Shown here piece after piece: positions 57,467 to 64,000 of a stretch of 64,000 nucleotides of DNA. Source of the stretch: Diadema setosum (Eukaryota; Echinodermata; Echinoidea; Diadematoida; Diadematidae); NCBI RefSeq assembly GCF_964275005.1, contig NC_092702.1, positions 6,357,830 through 6,421,829 of the forward strand. Direction: 5' to 3'. The first letter of the stretch is position 1. Every line of letters starts with the position of its first letter. Below the pieces are notes generated by a model. The model did not search any database. It was given only the letters and a program-made list of their open reading frames with translations, and had not been told where the DNA came from. The translations under genes were made by a program, and so were the position numbers.

Positions 57467-60400
57467 CCACTACCAGGGGCTACAGGACATTGCAGATGAT
57501 GCACAGGAGTCAGCCAACCCTTCAGCTAGAAAGAGGCATATAAGGGACAAGTAGATATACAAAACTACAAATTTTGGCGTGACCTTGATCAACAAAATAA
57601 TGTAATGGCAAATACAACAACAACAGCAACAACAACAACAACCCTAAATATTTGGATTTATATTTGGCATTTCAAGCTTGGTTACGAATAATCATCATTA
57701 TGTCTCTGTCAACAGTGATGAAATGTATACATTGTATGATGGACTGAAGTGCTTACATCTCTAAATTTGTAAACTTTTACATTACTTTTCAGCAGTGATC
57801 TTTAAGGCAAATTAAGCAGTGATTGGTGTGTTTGTTTTCATAAAGCATGGTGCAATTCAAATTATGCACTGTTACTATGTACACCTACAGTGTACTAGGA
57901 AGACAGCAATTTATAATATATTGCATGGCAATGAGGGGAATATCAAACTATATTGCCTCAGAAAGAAACATATTGCACTGGTCACAGACAAACTGCATTG
58001 TGTCTTCATAAACATGTAGTGCAATATTCTCTGATTTCCCCTTGAAATGAAAGTCTACAGGACATGATAACTATGATGTATCTTCTTGGGGACAAAAATG
58101 TAAAGGTATGAGCCATATGCAGAATTATGACACAATCCATTGTCAGCACTTAATGCACTATAATTTAAACAGTTTCCATGCATGCATCACATATGAATAC
58201 ATCATTATCTCATTTTTACACTTTACTCCTGACACTTTGCATTGTTTAGAATAGACATGTCATATAAACCCTCAGCATATATGACAAACAAACAACAAAG
58301 AATATCTGTACCAAATGAAACTCCTCTTTAACAGAAGGAGACTGTTATTCACAAACAATGGTTTACAAAATAAATACATAAATACTGCCTGCTAATCAGG
58401 GCTTTTACTTTTTAGATCTATATCAAAATGCAAATCTGTAAATTAAAATGCTAGATGAACATTAAATAAGTATGGATAAGATTGACTTTAACAAAGATAT
58501 TTGCAGAATTGCATTTAAAAAAAAAGTTATGTAATTCACAATACAAGTAATAAATAATAAAATTTGCATATTTGTAATTACACCTATCTACAGTAATTTC
58601 ACTATCAACAAGGCTGTATGCAAGGCATTGAATAAGTACTCTCAAACTGTTTATAACAAGTATATTCATTCCCACAACTTTCTAGGCACTTACATATGTC
58701 AATTGCATTGTACTGTAGCATAAATTGCATAATCTCCAGATTTAAGAATAAACTTCTCTGCCTACGACACAATCAAAATACTATAACATACTTAACTACT
58801 TGCACATTATCTAATTGATAAGACAATACAGCATATTTCACATGGTGTAAAAACTGCTTCAGAGAAAATGGCATACACTTTTAGACAAGGTCTACAGTAC
58901 ATACCTCATTTTTCAGAATGCTACCTGAGCACACAAGGTCTACTACAGTATAGTCAAAACAAAAGCAAGAAACATTTTAATGTGTCATCAACCCTGCAAA
59001 TTTCACGGAAAGTCTCTGCTCTACACAAACCAAGTTAAGGTTGCTCATAAACTAGTATCCTTCATGATATCTTATCTTTCATGTACATGTAAAGGTGAGT
59101 TTGATGCCTGCTTGATTTACTGTTGGGGCATGTAAAAGGATATTCAAAGCACATCTTCTGTACATAAATGTCTGTGCATTTGGGTCTGAAGTTGCATTAC
59201 CATGAAATGCAAATGTATGACTTGATTTACTTTTAGGGCATATTAAAGGATAATCTAAATATACCTTCTGTACATAAATGTCTGTGTGTTAGGGTCTAAA
59301 GTTGCATTACCATGAAATACAAATGTATTTCTTAGTGTAGTATACTGTAATTTATTATCAATTCAAGCACAAAAGATAAGGTAGGCAAAGTATCCACACC
59401 TTATTACTTTCATGTGCCTGAAATGAGGCAAACTTTAGACATCTTGAAATATTCCGTTCTCAGAATCATTGTCAATGGCTCCTTTGCACATTCACTAGAG
59501 GGAAACAGCAGGGAGCTGTTCAGTCATTAGTTTGGTACTTGACAACAAGAAACGGACCCACTGGGCCTGTCTTATGTTTCACAGCTAGTGGTGCACTGAG
59601 ACACGAATCTGTCGACCCTGAAAACATAAAGCTCTCAAATCTCATTTCACCTTTGCAATTGCACAAACTCATCAGTGTTACATAGTGGAAGACTTAAAGT
59701 GTTTCGCCAGCACACAATAGAACGCACTGGATAAATGAGTAAATGGCTTGATACCACTTCACTAAAAGCACAACAGGTGTGCTTTGAGTTTCCTGACATT
59801 TGGTAAGAGCTAAAAATTGCACTACAATTCAAATATGTATCTGCCTAGCTCAAAACCCATGAAAAGACGCATATTAGGGTTCGATTTTGGTTGACTGACT
59901 CAAATTTGTACAGTTTGTCCTACCTGGAAGAGTTATCTTTCTTTTCTTTTTTTTCTTTTTTCGCCTACTGTCAAAATTTGGCAATTTAAAACAAAACCAA
60001 AATTGAGATGTAGAAAGTTTTTCAGGACCACATTTTTCTAGGACAGGCACTACTTTCTTTGTGAAATAGAACATGTTTTCATTGATACTTATGAACAATA
60101 TGCCCGAGTGACTCTAATCTTTGAATAATTTTTTCTCCCTTTCCAATGAAACTGTGCATACTAACTCTCTCTTACTGCAATCACTTTTTGAATGGGCTAA
60201 GATGACTTTGAATGATTTAAATAATGCAGAAAAGTAGAAATTACTTTCGGCCAACTTTTTGTTGGGTTCAAGCTGTGTGGACACATATTGGCTTTCCAGT
60301 AATGGTACTGCTCTCTTCAGTATGTAGGCAGTATTCACAGGTCTACTCTACTGGTTATGTCAAGGCAAGACAAAAAGAAAGAAAGAAAAAGAAATTCATG

Positions 60401-60918
60401 CCATTTTTAAGAGGATAAAGGAGGAGTTGCTCACTGTTGAGTATCATCTGTGATATCTGTACATCATTCTCCCATACCAGAGGAAACTTTATGTCCCTGG
60501 TTTGAGATGTGCTGGGACATACCTCCAGATCTGTGTGAAGAAAAGGAACACAAGCCATACTGTACATTTCTTGAGGTACAATGTATGTAGATGGGTGATA
60601 AGTACATGAAACATAATCACTTGGGACTGAAAAAATCACTTGGGATGGAACAAATACTGGAATGTAACAGAACACCATACTGGATTGAATTCATTAGCTT
60701 ATTGTCAAATTTGAATACACCTCCTGAAGACTCCTTACTCCTTTGGGCTCTGCCAATGCATTTTCATGAAAGCAAACTGTACATTCACCTTGAAAAAGCT
60801 GAATCGTAAGATTTGTATGACACTTACGTCATCAAAGATCGATCCTATATAAAGACTGCTGCAGAACAGAAAATCCTCATATTCAGACTGCTGTATAATG
60901 TGCCACATTTCATAACTG
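57467..60918. other. Non-coding; possible 3' region of the F-box gene
   Basis: Lies downstream of the minus-strand F-box exon. I searched for the expected C-terminal block (W.FS..F..V) and did not find it. A direct repeat 'gtacataaatgtctgtg' occurs at about 59,160 and 59,270 with similar flanks, a duplication of about 110 bp. No other feature was recognised. Confidence 0.4.
59120..59335. repeat. Diverged tandem duplication (~110-bp period)
   Basis: 'Gatttact(gt/tt)(t)ggggcat...aaaggata...tctgtacataaatgtctgtg...gggtct(g)aagttgcattaccatgaaat' appears at about 59,113-59,220 and again at about 59,224-59,328. The two units look about 85% alike by eye. Confidence 0.75.
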
Positions 60919-61173
60919 TCCTGTATACGCCATATATTTAGCGAGTCTAAATTTTCACAAATCGGGACTTCCCAACAATTTCACGAGTGGTTAAGTTCAC
61001 GATCGTGGAGTACTGTACTAAACGGAGAAATGTACAACAAGTGTATATGTGTGTGTCACATTCATATCAGGATCAGAGTCATTATTTTCACGTGTCTTTA
61101 ATTTTGCGAATAGCACCTGACTCGCAAAATTCGTGAAGATAAAAACCTCGCGAAATATTCTGCGTGTACAGTA
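60919..61173. mobile_element. TIR element, family C
   Basis: CCTGTATACGCCATATATTT at the left is mirrored by 'aaatattctgcgtgtacagta' at the right. Inner 'attttcacgtgtctttaatttt' and 'cgcgaaatatt' match family motifs. About 255 bp. Confidence 0.65.
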
Positions 61174-62063
61174 CTTATCCTGTTGCTCATTACTGACGGA
61201 AAATTTGAATTTCTTAAACCAAATATAAAGTAATGCTAGACTAATCAATGTACGTACCCACTGCTATTTAACTGTTCTTTCTATTTTCTTTTTCATCTCC
61301 TCACCATTTCCTGATTTTCCCTATCATTCAAATAATCATTATTACTGTCATCATTATTACCCCACATACACAATGAATACATCAACTTCAGAAAAAAATA
61401 GGAAATTAAAGAACTTTGAAAGCACAGACCTCCAATATTTAAGCAGCAAATTTCCACCCACCATGTAATTTCCACCCTACATCTTAGTCCTACATCTATA
61501 TCATCTGCATTATTAGATTCCTTGACCATCAAAACATATCCTTAGTATTTGGAATCACACAAATATCTTTGTTGGTTAAATCTGGCCATTTTGATATTCT
61601 GGAGCTATATCCACATTTGCTGAAAAAGGCCTTATTTCCCAACAATAAAGAATCCTTCAAAAAAAAATTTTAATTCCTCTATCCAGACAGTGATCCAAAT
61701 CATGACCAAGATTTATTCATTTGTTCCTAGTGTCATTATCAACTTTTCCTCATCTCAAATTTTCATCAAAATATGTCAATAACTTTTTGAGTTATTCTGA
61801 AAACAAACAGAAAAGTGTCCAAAGCTGGCAACATCTCATAACCTTCTTGGCAGAGGTAATTAACTCTTCATGTGCCATGTTCCACCTGACTCAGTCGAAG
61901 AGGTGCCAAGTTTGTATATTTTGCTCAAATGAACAAACCCGCCCAAATCGATCCATAACTCACCAAATGATACAGTACAATGAAAGCGTCATTCAAGATT
62001 CCATTCCAGACACATTGGTGCATTAACTGAGAGGGCATTTTGAAAAGACAGGTTCCAGCTCAC
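61174..62063 (-). other. Intron downstream of the F-box exon
   Basis: Follows the GTGAGC donor of the F-box exon on the minus strand. AT-rich, with no recognised coding segment or repeat. Confidence 0.4.
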
Positions 62064-62431
62064 CTTTCCGTCTTCTGCCCACTTGCCGTCCACCTTCTTC
62101 CACTTTGTTTCCACCAGGCCCTTCTTCTTCAGCAGCGAGGCGGCGACCTGACGCATGAAATGCGACACGAGCGCCAGCTCATGGAGCGTCTCCCGGTTGA
62201 GGTACAGCGAAATCTGCTGCAGGATGCCGTACGGAAGCTGGCAGAGATTCAGTGACTCCTCCGGCAGGGGCGAGAAGGGGGCGGGCGAGAGGGGAGCGGG
62301 AGAGGTGGGGGAGAGCGGTGTCTCGCCCTCGTTTTCTGTTTCCGCTTCCTCATCATCCCTTCTCAGTTGCCATGGCACAGTGTGCAAGGGATCCCACTTG
62401 GCATGTGCCTCTTTCTTATTGGCCGCTGAGC
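62064..62431 (-). CDS. F-box exon of an FBXO30/FBXO40-like gene (partial)
   Basis: A minus-strand exon bounded by TGTTCAG|G and AAG|GTGAGC encodes about 122 residues. First comes an acidic and Pro/Ser linker (RRDDEEAETENEGE, then PLSPTSPAPLSPAPFSPLP). Then comes an F-box, LNLCQLPYGILQQISLYLN followed by RETLHELALVSHFMRQVAAS. It ends LLKKKGLVETKWKKV, matching the extended end of FBXO30/FBXO40 F-boxes (LL...G.V...W.K). F-box proteins link substrates to SKP1-CUL1 ubiquitin ligases. The upstream zinc-finger part and the last exon were not found. The reading frame is phase 2 in and phase 0 out. Confidence 0.75.
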
Positions 62432-62843
62432 CTGAACAGAGAGAATAGTCAGTAAGCACAGAATATCAATTTTAGCTGTATAATCGTTGACCAAAAAAAA
62501 AAAAAAAAATCACCTTGTTTACATCTATTCAACAACTTAACAAAAATCCCTACGAATTGTTTACAACATGCTCTACCTGGCGGGGACACTATGAAGAAAT
62601 AAAGTGACCAAGGAATGGTTTGCAAACAGTGCCTGCTTACGATGTGATCATTTGAGCACTGCTATTATTTGCATTTAAAATTTGAAACAAGGCAGAGGTA
62701 AAAACAAATGTATAGTGATAGAGAGAAATTGTCTATGATACATACAAGTGAAGAGACTTTTGCTTTAATGGTATAAAGCAAACATTCGATGTGCCATTGA
62801 TATTATCTATTAACCAATTTTACATTTTCCTTATCAGTTCACA
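62432..62843 (-). other. Intron upstream of the F-box exon
   Basis: Contains an A-tract at 62,494-62,510 and AT-rich sequence. No exon was recognised. Confidence 0.4.
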
Positions 62844-63476
62844 TACTGTATACGCTGTTATTTTCGCGAATTTCGCGAGCTTTGGGCTGATTGCGAAATT
62901 AAAGACACGCGAAAATATTACCCCGTCATACCTTATGTACAAATTGATGACAAAATCGAGTGCGTACGGTGCCACCGATTCTGGAAGTGCAGTACGATGA
63001 TAAAAATGCATCAAAATGTGCAATCTCCGTGCTACGTTACCCTATGCAAACGAACACCGGCTCGACGTGGTTGTTGGGTGAGGCCTAGGGATGCATGTAA
63101 AACTTTCGCTAGCGCTATACATGGTCTAGCGCAGCTCTGAAACTTTGTCATCTACATCTATTTATTGCAACATTTGGTAGGTACTTGTGAATGCCGTGTG
63201 TGAGTGTCTCACTGCAAATTCCCTTAATTATTGTTTCATTTTATAAATCTTCTACTAACAATTAGCTGTGTCTTTTCTATTGTAATGTTTGGGAAGTCAC
63301 AATGCAAATGGAAAAACGTTACGAGTACGTTGGCAAGTCTTTGAACGTGTTTACTCTGGCTTGGCAGTGACCCTACTACTACTAGCATTAATCGCGAATT
63401 TAACAACACGCGAAAATGCCACTGATACCGTGATTCGCGAAAATATCTGTACGCGAAAATATTGGCGTATACAGTA
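62844..63476. mobile_element. TIR element, family C, long copy (633 bp)
   Basis: TACTGTATACGCTGTTATTT plus TCGCG at the left mirrors CGCGAAAATATTGGCGTATACAGTA (two parts) at the right. Both ends carry 'acacgcgaaaat'. It is about 400 bp longer than the other copies; the extra middle (about 62,940-63,385) has no recognised content. It may be a longer, less deleted family member or a composite. Confidence 0.75.
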
Positions 63477-64000
63477 ATCATACAAAGACACAGACACAGC
63501 ATAACAACTGTATGAGATATAGAGTTCAGCCAAAGAAATTTAAAAGAAGAAATGCAACAAGTGGCTTGACAAATACATGTACATGGTGTCCAAGAGAGAA
63601 GAGCAATTTCTGACAGCATCTAAAACTAGTGCAAATACAATGTGTAGGCCAGTTCACAGTTACGATCTGAGCATGTGCAGATAAAGGTCATTGCAGACCT
63701 TCTCTTGAAATGGATTTGCAACTGAGGAAATCAGAACCTAGATAGGGCTTCTTGACAACTGTGTTGTAAATGAACCAGGTGCAGATTGGTATTTACAGGT
63801 GAATGTGCATTCTTTTCAGCAACATTAACAAAAGCCATTCATGCAGCACTGACATGTAAATTCACACTGCCTGCATTGCTCTTTTCAACTGCTCTTCTTG
63901 AAGACTATTCCATGTATTGCAAAGTCTGTGGTTGGAGAGGTCATTGCAGACTAGTGCTAACTGTGAACTGGCTTATTGCTACCTTCAGTCTTACTTGAAC
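63477..64000. other. Non-coding to the window edge
   Basis: No conserved exon was recognised. It is probably intronic to the F-box gene if that gene continues to the right. Confidence 0.35.

Noticed and set aside
60114-60678. Candidate last exon of the F-box gene on the minus strand
   Set aside because: Frames around 60,230 and 60,480 have superficial FxFS..F or VWEN wording but lack the conserved FBXO30/40 C-terminal pattern and a good acceptor.

Overview
This is an animal genome window with intron-rich, widely spaced genes, AT-rich non-coding DNA, many microsatellites and dense small transposons. The two complete genes and the mix of TTAA-bounded foldback elements, tRNA-headed SINEs and CR1/L2-like LINE tails suggest a marine deuterostome, most likely an echinoderm. 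No species can be fixed from sequence alone.

Three host genes are supported. (1) On the minus strand, nine coding exons between 25,941 and 11,116 encode a complete 327-residue sideroflexin of the SFXN2 type, a mitochondrial inner-membrane carrier. Its CpG-rich promoter side lies at about 26.0-27.0 kb. (2) On the plus strand, seven coding exons between 39,148 and 46,201 encode a complete 260-residue PAP2-family lipid phosphate phosphatase of the PLPP4/PLPP5 type, with all three catalytic motifs. (3) On the minus strand, one exon at 62,431-62,064 carries an F-box resembling FBXO30/FBXO40. The rest of that gene was not found here and probably extends beyond 64,000. All exon joins keep frame and have GT/AG borders. 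The genes are unrelated in function and are simple neighbours, not an operon.

Most of the remainder is mobile DNA. Recurrent families are: foldback element A (TTAA ends, about 390 bp; 7.9, 21.9, 43.2 and 47.9 kb); foldback element B (TTAA ends, about 530 bp; 6.2, 11.6 and 20.7 kb); element C with ends like TACTGTATACGC and inner TTTTCGCG (18.0, 45.7, 60.9 and 62.8 kb); element D with ends like CAGTGGACTCC (25.0 and 54.7 kb); and element E with ends like GGGCCC(T)GTTTCAT (9.9 and 53.1 kb). There are also a hAT-type MITE with an exact 8-bp target duplication (57.3 kb), a decayed hAT transposase with a LINE fragment against it (49.7-51.3 kb), a 5'-truncated LINE (30.0-31.9 kb), other LINE tails, SINEs and one solo-LTR-like fossil (19.8-20.3 kb).

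The two most striking structures are regulatory-looking repeats. A transposon at 23.35-24.64 kb, in SFXN2 intron 1, holds six blocks of TGACCTTTGACCT (a DR1 nuclear-receptor site) spaced about 150 bp apart. A 1.2-kb island at 32.57-33.74 kb is made of ACGT-centred repeats with perfect TGACGTCA (CRE/ATF) palindromes about every 60 bp. I found no new enzyme system or gene cluster. The novelty, if any, is in these arrays and in the nested transposon architecture.
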